A stretch of 64,000 bases of DNA. Source: an uncultured bacterium. Its GTDB lineage: Bacteria; Bacteroidota; Bacteroidia; Chitinophagales; Chitinophagaceae. Shown piece after piece: positions 8,799-18,314 of this stretch. The stretch spans positions 62,001 through 126,000 of the forward strand of contig CAIKEH010000013.1 in NCBI GenBank assembly GCA_903826405.1, read 5' to 3'. The position numbers and the translations under genes were made by a program. Below the pieces are notes generated by a model. The model worked only from the letters and a program-made list of their open reading frames with translations, searched no databases and was not told where the DNA came from. Position 1 is the first letter of the stretch. The number at the start of each line of letters is the position of its first letter.

Positions 8799-10490
8799 TC
8801 AACGGGTGAAGGAGATCAGTTTCTCGACCATATTTCCCGCTTCATCCTCCGCCTTCAACCTCAAGGAATGCCTTCCAGAGGGGCAGTGTTCATCAAAGAG
8901 GTATGTGAATGTATTCCCCTTCTGGGAAAAGAGAAGCCATTTACCATCTAGTTCAGCACGGAAATTCCCTAGTTCCTTGTTATTGTCGATCACCGTAACC
9001 ATGATCTTGGCCGCTCGGGACATATCGGCACCTTCCTTGAGTGTATAGCAATCTACGGAAGGTGGTTGATCGTCGGAAAGCAGCTCGAAATGCCCAAAGG
9101 CCCTGAAATCGGCGGTGTAGAAGCCCAACTGCCATTTTGCCTTGGCGACATCCACCTCATTCGGTTTGCCGGTCTTCCTAATGATCATACGGTCGCGTAA
9201 TGGGTATGGTATGGGTTTTTGTGGCTTGATCCTGACCGTGTATTTGGCATGTACTGGTACAAGGTCACTATGGATTGCGTGTAGAGGAGAGAATGACTGC
9301 GGGTCTGTTGATTCCGTGGTACCGTGCGTGAACCATATGGAATCATAAAGGCAACCTTCCGGGATGTATACCTGTAGGTCGTCTACTTCGAAAACATTCA
9401 GTTCACCAGGCCGCATGAGGGTGCCTTTTTTGGGCGCGGCTGGAGCGGGGTTAGCGATCCTCTGCAAACGGAAGTTTAAGGTGCTCGCATTAGCATAGGC
9501 GTCCCTGACGGTTACGCGTATATCATGGACAAGAGAGTCTTTGAGTGAAATATAAGATGGTCCCTTTCGGTCATAGATCTCCAACCGGTCACCGGGAAGC
9601 GGGAAGATATTCTGCAGGTATGGTCCTCCCGCCAGTTTTGCCGTGTAATCGATATGTGCATTCAGGTAACGGGTCTCATCGTACCCGATCCTGTCGATCC
9701 TGAACCCTCCTGATCTTTTACCATTGTCCTCGACATCCACGATGAAAATACCATTCGGGTTCGGCACGTTGCTCATCCGGTCGGTTGCTTGAATGGCAAG
9801 GGTAACCTTATCGGTTCGGACCTGGAGGGTGCCGGCTGAATAACTTCCCGAGGTCTTTTGGGGTATCACCATCATGGGGCGCTGTTCATAGATGCTCTGG
9901 TTGCGGTCATAAATGGCCAGACGGTTGATATCAGGAGGTACATTATCTGTTATGGGGAATCCAAAGAGCAGCAGGTTCAGACACTTGTCGGTTCCTGTAT
10001 CCCTGATCTCAAAATGCACATGCGGCCCCTGGGAACCACCGGTATTCCCACTTTGCCCGATCAGCTGACCTTTTTTCACGGGAAATTGCTCCGGCCTGGC
10101 TTCCAACTCGATCTTCCAGCTTTCCTTTTTATACTGCTCCTTTTTCAACCAGGATTCCACCTCCGGCATAAATGCATTCATATGGGCATAGAGTGTAGTC
10201 ATGCCATTGGGGTGGTTGATATATATGGCATGTCCAAATCCGCCCGGCTCTATCTTGACCCGGGCGATATAACCATCGGCGGCGGCAAAAACCGGCAGGT
10301 TCTCCCTTTTATTAGTATAAAGGTCCAGCCCCATATGGAAGTGATTAGGGCGCATTTCCCCGAAATTAGCATTGAGTTTGGGTGGAATGTCGAGTGGATA
10401 ACGGAAATAGCCTTTCGGGTAACTCTGACCCTGATTAGATAAAAAGACAAGATTTAATATAAATACAAGAAAAGGGCGGGGGTTGAACAT
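8799..10490 (-). CDS. M23 family metallopeptidase (LytM-type peptidoglycan endopeptidase)
   Basis: Predicted exported zinc endopeptidase acting on peptidoglycan cross-links. Start at ATG 10490 gives 563 residues with a signal peptide (PFLVFILNLVFLSNQGQS). The catalytic domain is N-terminal: NHFHMGLD (His52, Asp56), LYAHM (His103) and GPHVHFE (His157/His159), a complete M23 ligand set. The remaining 350 or so residues look beta-rich and form no domain I recognise. An ATG at 10577 exists but precedes the signal peptide by 29 residues. Divergent from the YtxH-like gene, start codons 59 bp apart. Confidence 0.93.
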   Translation of the reverse strand: MFNPRPFLVFILNLVFLSNQGQSYPKGYFRYPLDIPPKLNANFGEMRPNHFHMGLDLYTNKRENLPVFAAADGYIARVKIEPGGFGHAIYINHPNGMTTLYAHMNAFMPEVESWLKKEQYKKESWKIELEARPEQFPVKKGQLIGQSGNTGGSQGPHVHFEIRDTGTDKCLNLLLFGFPITDNVPPDINRLAIYDRNQSIYEQRPMMVIPQKTSGSYSAGTLQVRTDKVTLAIQATDRMSNVPNPNGIFIVDVEDNGKRSGGFRIDRIGYDETRYLNAHIDYTAKLAGGPYLQNIFPLPGDRLEIYDRKGPSYISLKDSLVHDIRVTVRDAYANASTLNFRLQRIANPAPAAPKKGTLMRPGELNVFEVDDLQVYIPEGCLYDSIWFTHGTTESTDPQSFSPLHAIHSDLVPVHAKYTVRIKPQKPIPYPLRDRMIIRKTGKPNEVDVAKAKWQLGFYTADFRAFGHFELLSDDQPPSVDCYTLKEGADMSRAAKIMVTVIDNNKELGNFRAELDGKWLLFSQKGNTFTYLFDEHCPSGRHSLRLKAEDEAGNMVEKLISFTR

Positions 10491-10548
10491 CGGATATGAT
10501 TGTACCTTTTGGTGCAATTTAACCCTGTCATACTTAAAAATCCCAGTC

Positions 10549-10851
10549 ATGAGCGTAAATGCAAAACATCTGGCCACATTTCTGTTGGGTGCGGCCGCCG
10601 GATACGGTGCCTATAAATATTCTAAGATGAGTGAAGAGGAGAAAGAGAAACTGATGGCCGACCTGAAAGCCAAGGCCGGAGACCTGAAAGAGGAGGCTGA
10701 GGGCGCCATCGACCAGGCCACCGAATATTTCGAAGAACTGAAAACAAAAGGTGGGAGTGCCATGAAGGAACATCTCGCAGATGCAGAAAACCTCTTTAAT
10801 GAACTATTCGGGAAAAAGAAGGGAAAGGGTTCCGAGGCAAGTGCCACCTAA
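10549..10851 (+). CDS. YtxH-like small membrane-anchored protein
   Basis: A 100-residue protein with an N-terminal membrane segment (ATFLLGAAAGYGAYKYS) followed by a long charged helix, EEEKEKLMADLKAKAGDLKEEAEGA onward in heptad-like spacing, and a Lys-rich tail (FGKKKGKGS). This is the YtxH/gas-vesicle-protein-like layout often linked to envelope stress, without a known biochemical role. Start ATG 10549 places the glycine-rich membrane segment near the N-terminus; the frame opens earlier at 10483. A small CCCTG-CAGGG hairpin lies about 30 bp after the stop. Confidence 0.8.
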   Translation: MSVNAKHLATFLLGAAAGYGAYKYSKMSEEEKEKLMADLKAKAGDLKEEAEGAIDQATEYFEELKTKGGSAMKEHLADAENLFNELFGKKKGKGSEASAT

Positions 10852-11142
10852 AATCGGTCAAATTTTTCCGTTGTGCCGATGCCCTGAATCCAGGGTATGA
10901 GTTTATTTCAAGGGAGCCGAGAGCTGACCGAGAGGGACACCTTCGAACATTTTATTCCAATTCATCCCTTCTCAAGGTTCAATCTGGCCTAAAGCGGCAT
11001 CCGAAAAAAATTTCTCTCGAACAGAGGTGGTTTACGAAAGGATACATGCTTCGGTAAACTCTTTCATGAAATTCCTGCTTTTGGTACAGCATTTGGCTTA
11101 AGAATGTTGTCTTATTCATTAAAGTCCCCAAACAGGTAGGAA

Positions 11143-11310
11143 ATGAAAAAAATGGTGCAAAAATTGGCTTTGTTGTGGATCATGCTCCTCAGTTTCATGG
11201 GATCCCAAAAAGCCAAATCGGTCAGGTTGGATCCGACCAGGTCAGGACAGACCAAGGCCCGTGATATTGCACTGGACGAATACGAGATTCTGTCTTACCA
11301 CACTAACTGA
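11143..11310 (+). CDS. Candidate 55-residue exported peptide
   Basis: A short frame starting MKKMVQKLALLWIMLLSFMG, with an AGGTAGGAA purine stretch directly before the ATG, which is stronger than most start regions in this window. The first 20 residues look like a signal peptide (basic n-region, hydrophobic core). The remaining 35 residues are polar, with SVRLDPTRSGQTKARDI and a C-terminus EILSYHTN. No family is recognised and no cysteines are present. It lies alone in the 670-bp gap before carB, with a terminator-like hairpin about 150 bp downstream. Real coding status is uncertain. Confidence 0.45.
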   Translation: MKKMVQKLALLWIMLLSFMGSQKAKSVRLDPTRSGQTKARDIALDEYEILSYHTN

Positions 11311-11440
11311 AATATGGAGGGAGCTGGCAAATCCCTAATGCCCATTCGATTCGTTTTGCACGCTTTTTCCCCTTTTTTTGAAACTCAAGTCCCAAACCTG
11401 ATTTTACATGGTGGTTTGACCTCCAACCATTACCTTTGGC

Positions 11441-11486
11441 ACCCGGTATTCACCGGGTAACATCCGGGTTCAAGCCCGGATTTTTC
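11441..11486 (+). promoter_or_regulatory. Tandem hairpins, second terminator-like, upstream of carB
   Basis: Hairpin 1: ACCCGGT (11441-11447) pairs with ACCGGGT (11452-11458) over a 4-nt loop. Hairpin 2: ATCCGGG (11462-11468) pairs with CCCGGAT (11475-11481) over a 6-nt loop and runs into TTTTTC. The CCGGG of hairpin 1 can also pair with the CCCGG of hairpin 2, so the two are potentially mutually exclusive. It could be a terminator for the upstream peptide gene or an attenuator for carB, 40 bp downstream. Structure is seen; function is inferred. Confidence 0.5.
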
Positions 11487-11525
11487 ATGCCCTGCCACCT
11501 AGCTGCCAAAAATAATTAACCTACT

Positions 11526-14348
11526 ATGCCAAAGGACAATTCCATCAAATCAGTACTGATCATCGGATCGGGTCCTATCATCATCGGCCAGGCTTGTGAA
11601 TTCGATTACTCGGGAACACAGGCTGCACGCAGCCTTCGTGAAGAAGGTATAAGGGTCACCCTGATCAACAGCAATCCCGCCACGATCATGACCGACCCCA
11701 TGATGGCAGATCGGGTTTATCTGCTCCCGCTGACTGCGGAAAGCATAGAACAGATCCTGGAGGAGAACGATATCGATGCGGTTCTTCCTACCATGGGGGG
11801 GCAAACAGCACTTAATCTGGCCAAAGAGGCTGAGGAACTCGGCATTTGGGAAAAGTTCAATGTGAGGTTGATTGGTGTGGACATCAAAGCGATAGAAAAA
11901 GCCGAGGACAGGGAGAAATTCCGTCAATGGATGATCGCCATGAACATTCCTGTTGCTCCAGCGAGAACGGCAAATTCTTTCCTCGAAGGAAAGGAATTCG
12001 CACAGGATATAGGCTTTCCTCTGGTCATCCGTCCTTCTTTCACGTTGGGTGGGACTGGTGGAGGTTTCGTACACAGCAAGGCCGATCTTGATGAAGCCCT
12101 CAACCGCGGTCTGAACGCCTCACCCATTCATGAGGTGCTGGTGGAAAAAGCGGTACTTGGATGGAAAGAGTTCGAACTGGAACTCCTGCGTGACGCTCAC
12201 GACAATGTGGCCATCATTTGTACCGTTGAGAATGTTGATCCCATGGGCGTTCATACTGGGGACTCCATCACCGTGGCACCTGCCATGACCCTAAGCGATA
12301 CCGCATTCCAGCTGATGCGCAATACCGCCATTCGCATGATGCGCGACCTGGGCAATTTCGCAGGTGGCTGCAACGTGCAGTTCGCATTGAACCCTGAAAC
12401 CGAGGAGATCATCGCCATCGAGATCAATCCCCGGGTGAGCCGCTCCTCCGCTTTGGCCTCCAAAGCCACCGGGTACCCGATCGCTAAAATAGCCGCCAAA
12501 CTTGCGCTGGGTTACAATCTGGATGAACTGAAAAACCAGATCACACAGACGACTTCCGCTTATTTCGAACCTGCACTGGACTATGTCATCGTCAAGATTC
12601 CCCGCTGGAATTTCGACAAATTCAAGGGAGCAAATGACACGCTCGGCCTGCAGATGAAGTCTGTCGGCGAGGTCATGGCCATAGGACGCAGTTTCACCGA
12701 AGCGGTACAGAAAGCCTGCCAGAGTCTGGAGAACAACGCAGTGGGGCTCGGTTACTATGGCAAGAGTCTCATGCATGCAGATGAGATCGTTGAATACCTG
12801 AAAACACCCAAATGGGACCGCTTGTTCCGCATCAAGGATGCACTGATGATGGGCATCAGCGTGAAGACCATCGTGCAAGCCACCCGGATTGACCGTTGGT
12901 TCATATACGAGATACAGAAGATCGTGGACATCGAAAAAGAGATCACTAAATACAAAATGGACAGTTTGCCGCTGGAACTACTCCGGAAGGCCAAACATCA
13001 CGGCTTCAGCGACGAACAGATCTGCAGGATCATGCAGAACGGAAAGGAAGAAGAATTATATGAGAAGCGCAAGGCCGCAGGCATCACCCGTGTTTTCAAG
13101 ATGGTTGACACCTGTGCTGCCGAATTTGAAGCCAAAACCCCCTATTTCTACAGCAGTTTCGAGAACGGCGGTGTGAATGAAAGCAAGGTGAGCGACAAAA
13201 AGAAGATAGTGGTGCTCGGGTCCGGCCCCAACAGGATCGGCCAGGGTATCGAATTCGACTACTGTTGCGTGCATGGACTTCTCGCCATCAAGGAATGTGG
13301 CTACGAGGCCATCATGGTCAACTGCAATCCCGAAACCGTGTCCACGGATTTCGACATGGCCGATAAACTTTATTTCGAACCTGTTTATTGGGAACATTTG
13401 TGGGAGATCGTAGAGCATGAAAAACCCGAAGGAGTCATTGTTCAACTGGGTGGACAAACGGCACTTAAATTAGCTGAGAAACTTACTCAAAAAGGGATCA
13501 AGATCATCGGGACATCCTTCGACAATATGGATATTGCAGAGGACCGTGGACGTTTCAGTGATATGCTGAAAGAACTCGACATCCCTTATCCCAATTATGG
13601 TACCGCATTCACGGTTGATGAAGCCATCGAGGTTGCCAACAAAGTCGGATACCCCGTTCTGGTCCGCCCATCCTATGTGTTGGGTGGACAGCGCATGCGT
13701 ATCGTTATTAATGATGACGAGGTCGAAAAAGCCGTTGTTAGCCTGCTTAAACATCTTCCCGGTAACAAGATCCTGATCGACCATTTTCTTGACCGCTGTC
13801 AGGAAGCGGAAGTGGATGCCATATTCGACGGAGAAAATTTCCACGTCATGGGTGTCATGGAGCATATAGAGCCGGCAGGTATCCATAGTGGCGACAGCAA
13901 TGCCGTTCTACCCGCATTCAATCTTTCCGCACTAGTGGTGACCACCATGGAGTACTATTCGGAAAAGATCGCTCGAGCACTAAATATCAAAGGACTCATC
14001 AATATTCAGTTTGCCATCAAAGACGGCAAAGTTTTCGTGATCGAAGCTAATCCACGTGCATCCCGGACCACTCCGTTCATCGCTAAAGCTTATCAGATTC
14101 CCTATCTCAATATAGCCACCAAGGTGATGATCGGTGCGAACAAGTTGACAGACTTCAAGTTCGAAAAGAAACTGAAAGGCTTCGCGATCAAGGAACCCGT
14201 TTTCAGCTTCGATAAATTTCCGGGGGTGAACAAGGAACTGGGACCAGAAATGAAATCTACCGGTGAAGCCATTCGCTTCATCCGAGATCTGCGTGACCCC
14301 TACTTCCGTAATCTTTACAAGGAAAGAAGCATGCACCTCAGCAAATAG
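11526..14348 (+). CDS. carB: Carbamoyl-phosphate synthase large subunit, short form
   Basis: Makes carbamoyl phosphate from bicarbonate, ammonia and two ATP for pyrimidine and arginine synthesis. Both ATP-grasp halves are complete: GSGPIIIGQACEFDYSGTQA opens the first, GSGPNRIGQGIEFDY the second, each with its EINPR/EANPR ligand segment. At 940 residues the protein stops just after the second ATP-grasp unit (FIRDLRDPYFRNLY), so the C-terminal MGS-like allosteric domain of the roughly 1070-residue enterobacterial enzyme is absent. No carA is in the window. A strong terminator follows 27 bp after the stop. Confidence 0.97.
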   Translation: MPKDNSIKSVLIIGSGPIIIGQACEFDYSGTQAARSLREEGIRVTLINSNPATIMTDPMMADRVYLLPLTAESIEQILEENDIDAVLPTMGGQTALNLAKEAEELGIWEKFNVRLIGVDIKAIEKAEDREKFRQWMIAMNIPVAPARTANSFLEGKEFAQDIGFPLVIRPSFTLGGTGGGFVHSKADLDEALNRGLNASPIHEVLVEKAVLGWKEFELELLRDAHDNVAIICTVENVDPMGVHTGDSITVAPAMTLSDTAFQLMRNTAIRMMRDLGNFAGGCNVQFALNPETEEIIAIEINPRVSRSSALASKATGYPIAKIAAKLALGYNLDELKNQITQTTSAYFEPALDYVIVKIPRWNFDKFKGANDTLGLQMKSVGEVMAIGRSFTEAVQKACQSLENNAVGLGYYGKSLMHADEIVEYLKTPKWDRLFRIKDALMMGISVKTIVQATRIDRWFIYEIQKIVDIEKEITKYKMDSLPLELLRKAKHHGFSDEQICRIMQNGKEEELYEKRKAAGITRVFKMVDTCAAEFEAKTPYFYSSFENGGVNESKVSDKKKIVVLGSGPNRIGQGIEFDYCCVHGLLAIKECGYEAIMVNCNPETVSTDFDMADKLYFEPVYWEHLWEIVEHEKPEGVIVQLGGQTALKLAEKLTQKGIKIIGTSFDNMDIAEDRGRFSDMLKELDIPYPNYGTAFTVDEAIEVANKVGYPVLVRPSYVLGGQRMRIVINDDEVEKAVVSLLKHLPGNKILIDHFLDRCQEAEVDAIFDGENFHVMGVMEHIEPAGIHSGDSNAVLPAFNLSALVVTTMEYYSEKIARALNIKGLINIQFAIKDGKVFVIEANPRASRTTPFIAKAYQIPYLNIATKVMIGANKLTDFKFEKKLKGFAIKEPVFSFDKFPGVNKELGPEMKSTGEAIRFIRDLRDPYFRNLYKERSMHLSK

Positions 14349-14375
14349 ATAATTGCGTTTTTCAGTGGATCACTA

Positions 14376-14407
14376 CGGGCAATGACTAACACATTGCCCG
14401 TTTTTTT
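14376..14407 (+). terminator. Rho-independent terminator after carB
   Basis: Perfect 9-bp stem CGGGCAATG (14376-14384) with CATTGCCCG (14392-14400), 7-nt loop, followed by seven T. It lies 27 bp after the carB stop and separates carB from comEC. Confidence 0.92.
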
Positions 14408-14628
14408 GACGTGTTCATATATTCATACAAGAACCATTGAGCAACATATCCCATGCTCAATGAGACACTGCATATCACTTACTTTTCTAGAGCGTATTTG
14501 AATACGTGATGGTTCAAATGACGACCACATCAAATGCCCGATGTAATTCTTGGGATATTCTGATTCCTGTATGTTAAAACACCCGTAAATGACACGGCTC
14601 CGTCATCTTGGTGAATTTAGATTGCATA

Positions 14629-16752
14629 ATGGATCAGAGAAATGGGATCCCTTGGAAAAAAAATCCGTTCCTGCGTATTGCACCTCCTTTCCTGATGGGG
14701 ATCACCTTGGGATGGCAACAACTTGCAGGGATCTGGACCTTCAGTTGCTTGATCATGATTGGGCTTACCTTCCTGGCGCCATGGTCAATCATGACTCCAT
14801 CAAAGCGTTGGGTCTGGAAAGAATTGACCGGGATCTCCTTTTATTGTTTTTTGATAGCCTCGGGTATCCTGTGTTCCTACCTGAAAGACCCACGACATTT
14901 CAAACCGCAGGACAGACATGGATCACATATCAGAGTTTACCTGATTGATGTGACCGACGTACAGCAGTACACTCCCGGCCAATGCCGTGCGACAGGAATG
15001 ATATGGGGAACTATCCCCGATGATGGGGAACACGGCAATAGAAAGGAAAGGATTCTTCTGAATATAAGGACAGGCAGGATGAGTGAGTGCATCAGGGCAG
15101 GGGATCAAGTGGCGATCACAGTTCCTTTGCAAAGTATTCAATCATCTGGAAATCCCGGATCGTCGGATATGGCCAACCTTTACGCCTGTCAGGGTATATT
15201 TCATCAGGCAGATGCCGATGAAAATTCCATATTGATCCTGGAACACCACGGACAATCATTCTGGGAATCAGCGTTTCAGAACGCCCGGTCAACGATCGAA
15301 ACCATATTGCATCGGTATGTAAAAGACAATTCATCCGCCGCTCTGGCTGTGGCGCTGCTAACCGGGTATCGAACCGTGATGGATCCGGATCTGCTAAAGG
15401 CATATACAGAGACCGGAACTATACATGTGATCGCCATTTCCGGCTTGCATTTAGGACTCATCTATGCCTTACTGAACCTGTTCATGTCGCCTTTGGCGAG
15501 TCGTTCCGGATTAAGATGGCTTCCGAATATCATCTCCCTTCCCCTTCTTTGGCTATTCAGTTTCTTCACCGGGGGTTCTGCATCCGTGATCCGAAGCGCA
15601 GCTATGTATAGCATATCGGGCATATCCAATGCCTTCGGAAGAAAGCCTTCCATGATCAACGGGCTTGCTGCTTCATCTGTGCTGCTTCTTGCTTATCGTC
15701 CGGCATGGATCACCGATATAGGATTCCAACTCAGCTATACCGCGCTTATGAGCATAGGAATCTTTCAGCCATTTTTCAGGAATCTTATCCGGGTTACCAA
15801 CCCGATGGCATCCTGGCTTCGTGATCTGGTTTCCGTAACCTTGGCCGCACAAGTATTGACCTTGCCATTGGTAGCCTTTCACTTCCATCAAATTCCTCTT
15901 CTTTTTCTGCCCAGTAATTTGTTGGCCGTCCCCCTTTCTAGTTTGATCCTTTTACTTGAGATTGGGGTGTGCAGTTTTTCCACTTTCCCATACATGGCTA
16001 ATCCCTTAGGTGCCGTCACGGAAAAACTCATCAACATCATGAATGATCATGTTTTGGGGATGAACAGATTGCCTCATTCCGTTTTGGGAAACATCAACAT
16101 GGAAGTCTGGCATGTCATAGCCTGTTATGGTATGATCACAGGAATCACTATTTGGCTGCTGCATGGCAACAGGAAAGGGTTGATCATCTCCTTGATCTTT
16201 CTTTTAGCCATCAGTACAGGTGTCAGTTTCCGAACCTGGAAAAGGGAAAGGCAGTCATATCTCATCGTTTTCAAGTCCGGACACGAATCCCTACAAGGGG
16301 TGATCAATGGGGGGGCGATGTTGGTACTTTATGACAAGCGTGCCGTATCATCAGCCAATAGAGAAAAAACGATCCGGCAAGCCCTTTTACACTTTGGCGT
16401 GGAAAGAGTGGACACTGCTGATCTTTCGATCGCCAGAACGATCCATTGGGGAACGGGAATCGTGGATTGGCATATTGTCACGGGAAACGGTCAGGTCAGC
16501 TATAGGAAAAAGGATAGTCATTGCATTTTGAACGTGGTTTCGTCCGACGCTCCTGATCAGCCCGAAGGACTTTCATTTCCAGATACTTTGAGTATGATCA
16601 TCGCAGATGGATCATGCCCATTGTGGAAAATTCAACAATGGAAAAGCGTCGCCGAAAGGCTAACTTTGGGCTTCCATTCCGTGCCTCAACAAGGCGCCTT
16701 CCTTCAGGGAGTGGAGTACCTCCCCTGCCGTATGCCTGAACAGAAACCCTAA
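14629..16752 (+). CDS. comEC: ComEC/Rec2 family DNA-uptake channel protein
   Basis: Predicted inner-membrane channel for single-stranded DNA entry in natural transformation. ATG 14629 gives 707 residues; a TTG at 14608 adds seven. An N-terminal OB-like DUF4131 region is followed by the competence core with VIAISGLHLGLIYALL (starting about residue 267) and FTGGSASVIRSAAMYS, among about ten membrane segments. The C-terminal part is soluble but lacks the HxHxDH of the metallo-beta-lactamase domain present in longer ComEC proteins. purH starts 10 bp downstream, so co-transcription is likely. Confidence 0.9.
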   Translation: MDQRNGIPWKKNPFLRIAPPFLMGITLGWQQLAGIWTFSCLIMIGLTFLAPWSIMTPSKRWVWKELTGISFYCFLIASGILCSYLKDPRHFKPQDRHGSHIRVYLIDVTDVQQYTPGQCRATGMIWGTIPDDGEHGNRKERILLNIRTGRMSECIRAGDQVAITVPLQSIQSSGNPGSSDMANLYACQGIFHQADADENSILILEHHGQSFWESAFQNARSTIETILHRYVKDNSSAALAVALLTGYRTVMDPDLLKAYTETGTIHVIAISGLHLGLIYALLNLFMSPLASRSGLRWLPNIISLPLLWLFSFFTGGSASVIRSAAMYSISGISNAFGRKPSMINGLAASSVLLLAYRPAWITDIGFQLSYTALMSIGIFQPFFRNLIRVTNPMASWLRDLVSVTLAAQVLTLPLVAFHFHQIPLLFLPSNLLAVPLSSLILLLEIGVCSFSTFPYMANPLGAVTEKLINIMNDHVLGMNRLPHSVLGNINMEVWHVIACYGMITGITIWLLHGNRKGLIISLIFLLAISTGVSFRTWKRERQSYLIVFKSGHESLQGVINGGAMLVLYDKRAVSSANREKTIRQALLHFGVERVDTADLSIARTIHWGTGIVDWHIVTGNGQVSYRKKDSHCILNVVSSDAPDQPEGLSFPDTLSMIIADGSCPLWKIQQWKSVAERLTLGFHSVPQQGAFLQGVEYLPCRMPEQKP

Positions 16753-16762
16753 CAGGAATATC

Positions 16763-18289
16763 ATGGAAAAAAAAATAACATCAGCGCTCATCTCCGTTTT
16801 TTATAAAGATGGACTCGAGCCCGTGGTAAGATCATTAAACGAACTCGGTGTAACCATCTACACAACTGGCGGCACCCAGGCCTTCATAGAGAAACTGAAC
16901 ATCCCTTGCGTGCCGGTTGAAGCCGTGACTTCTTATCCATCAATATTAGGGGGTCGTGTGAAGACGCTGCATCCGAAGATCTTCGGAGGAATCCTGGGTC
17001 GACGGGATGTGGAACAAGACCGTATGGAAATGAAGGATTATGAGATACCTGCGATCGACCTCGTGATCGTAGACCTCTATCCTTTCGAAGAAACTGTTGC
17101 AAACACTTCAGAAGAAAAGTCTATCATCGAAAAGATCGATATCGGAGGTCCCTCCATGATCCGGGGTGCCGCTAAAAATTTTAGGGACCTGCTGGTCGTG
17201 GCTTCTAAAGACGATTATGCTCCTCTGGTCGACATGCTCCAGTCGCAGAACGGCTCCACCACGCTGGAACAACGTCGGCACTATGCTGCACGTGCATTCT
17301 CCATTGTGGCTCATTATGATGTGGTCATAGCCCAATATTTCAACCCTGGCCAAGAAACGCATTTTCTGGCTTCTGCAGGGAATCCCAAAGTCATGCGTTA
17401 CGGAGAGAATCCACATCAGACAGGAATCTACTATGGGAATCTCGACAATTGGTTCTTCCAATTGAATGGTAAGGAACTCTCTTACAATAATCTGGTGGAT
17501 GTGGAAGCTGCCGTACATTTGATCTCGGAATTCGGCGAAACGGAAAGTTCAGGTTCCGTTTTTGCCATCATCAAACACACCAATGTCTGCGGCATTTCTT
17601 CAAGATCCTCTGTCAAGAAAGCTTGGGACGCAGCCCTTGCCGGCGATCCTGAAAGCGCTTTCGGCGGGGTATTGGTCTGCAACGGCCAGATCGACGTGGA
17701 CACCGCACAGGCCATAAATGAGATCTTCTTCGAAGTGCTGATAGCCAGTTCCTTTACATCAGAAGCTCTTGAAGTCCTGCGGTCCAGGAAGAACAGGATC
17801 CTTCTCCAATGGAAAGGTCATGTCTTGCCCAACATACAATTCAAATCACTCCTCAACGGCATCCTCCTCCAGGGTGCAGACAAAGGCAACTTTGAAAAAT
17901 GGGATGAGGTTGGTGCAAGGGAAACCTCACAACTGGAAAAAGACGACCTCATCTTTGCCAACAAAGTGTGCAAACACCTCAAATCAAATGCCATAGCCAT
18001 TGTTAAAGATCGTCAACTCATTGGCAAAGGATGCGGGCAAACCTCCCGCATCGACGCTCTTCGGCATGCCATTGAAAAAGCAAAGCATTTCTCTTTCGAC
18101 CTCAATGGTTCCGTACTTGCCAGTGACGCTTTCTTCCCATTCGACGATTGCGTGAAAATGAGCCATGCCGTAGGTATTGCTGCTTTCATACAGCCGGGTG
18201 GGTCGGTCAGGGACAAGGACAGCATCTCCTATTGCCAGCAGAATGGACTCGCCATGGTGATGACGGCCCTGCGTCATTTCAGGCACTGA
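16763..18289 (+). CDS. purH: Bifunctional AICAR formyltransferase/IMP cyclohydrolase
   Basis: Last two steps of de novo purine synthesis, converting AICAR to IMP. 508 residues. N-terminal IMP cyclohydrolase (MGS fold) shows YTTGGTQAFIE and GGRVKTLHPKIFGG; the C-terminal transformylase shows RYGENPHQTG and the catalytic Lys-His in IIKHTNVCG, then SDAFFPF near the end. ATG 16763 follows the comEC stop by 10 bp. The DMT transporter begins 25 bp after the stop. Nothing suggests a purine riboswitch here. Confidence 0.97.
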   Translation: MEKKITSALISVFYKDGLEPVVRSLNELGVTIYTTGGTQAFIEKLNIPCVPVEAVTSYPSILGGRVKTLHPKIFGGILGRRDVEQDRMEMKDYEIPAIDLVIVDLYPFEETVANTSEEKSIIEKIDIGGPSMIRGAAKNFRDLLVVASKDDYAPLVDMLQSQNGSTTLEQRRHYAARAFSIVAHYDVVIAQYFNPGQETHFLASAGNPKVMRYGENPHQTGIYYGNLDNWFFQLNGKELSYNNLVDVEAAVHLISEFGETESSGSVFAIIKHTNVCGISSRSSVKKAWDAALAGDPESAFGGVLVCNGQIDVDTAQAINEIFFEVLIASSFTSEALEVLRSRKNRILLQWKGHVLPNIQFKSLLNGILLQGADKGNFEKWDEVGARETSQLEKDDLIFANKVCKHLKSNAIAIVKDRQLIGKGCGQTSRIDALRHAIEKAKHFSFDLNGSVLASDAFFPFDDCVKMSHAVGIAAFIQPGGSVRDKDSISYCQQNGLAMVMTALRHFRH

Positions 18290-18314
18290 GTCCATCAACA
18301 AGTATACTCTTCAC

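Noticed and set aside
10884-10897. CCCTG-AATC-CAGGG hairpin after the YtxH-like gene as a terminator
   Set aside because: Only 5 bp of stem and no T-tract; too weak to call.
11441-11481. Resemblance to the anticodon and T arms of tRNA-Glu (TTCAC, GGTTCAA)
   Set aside because: The anticodon-loop register does not fit (7-bp stem with 4-nt loop, no U33), no D arm or acceptor stem is present, and the T-arm loop is one base short.
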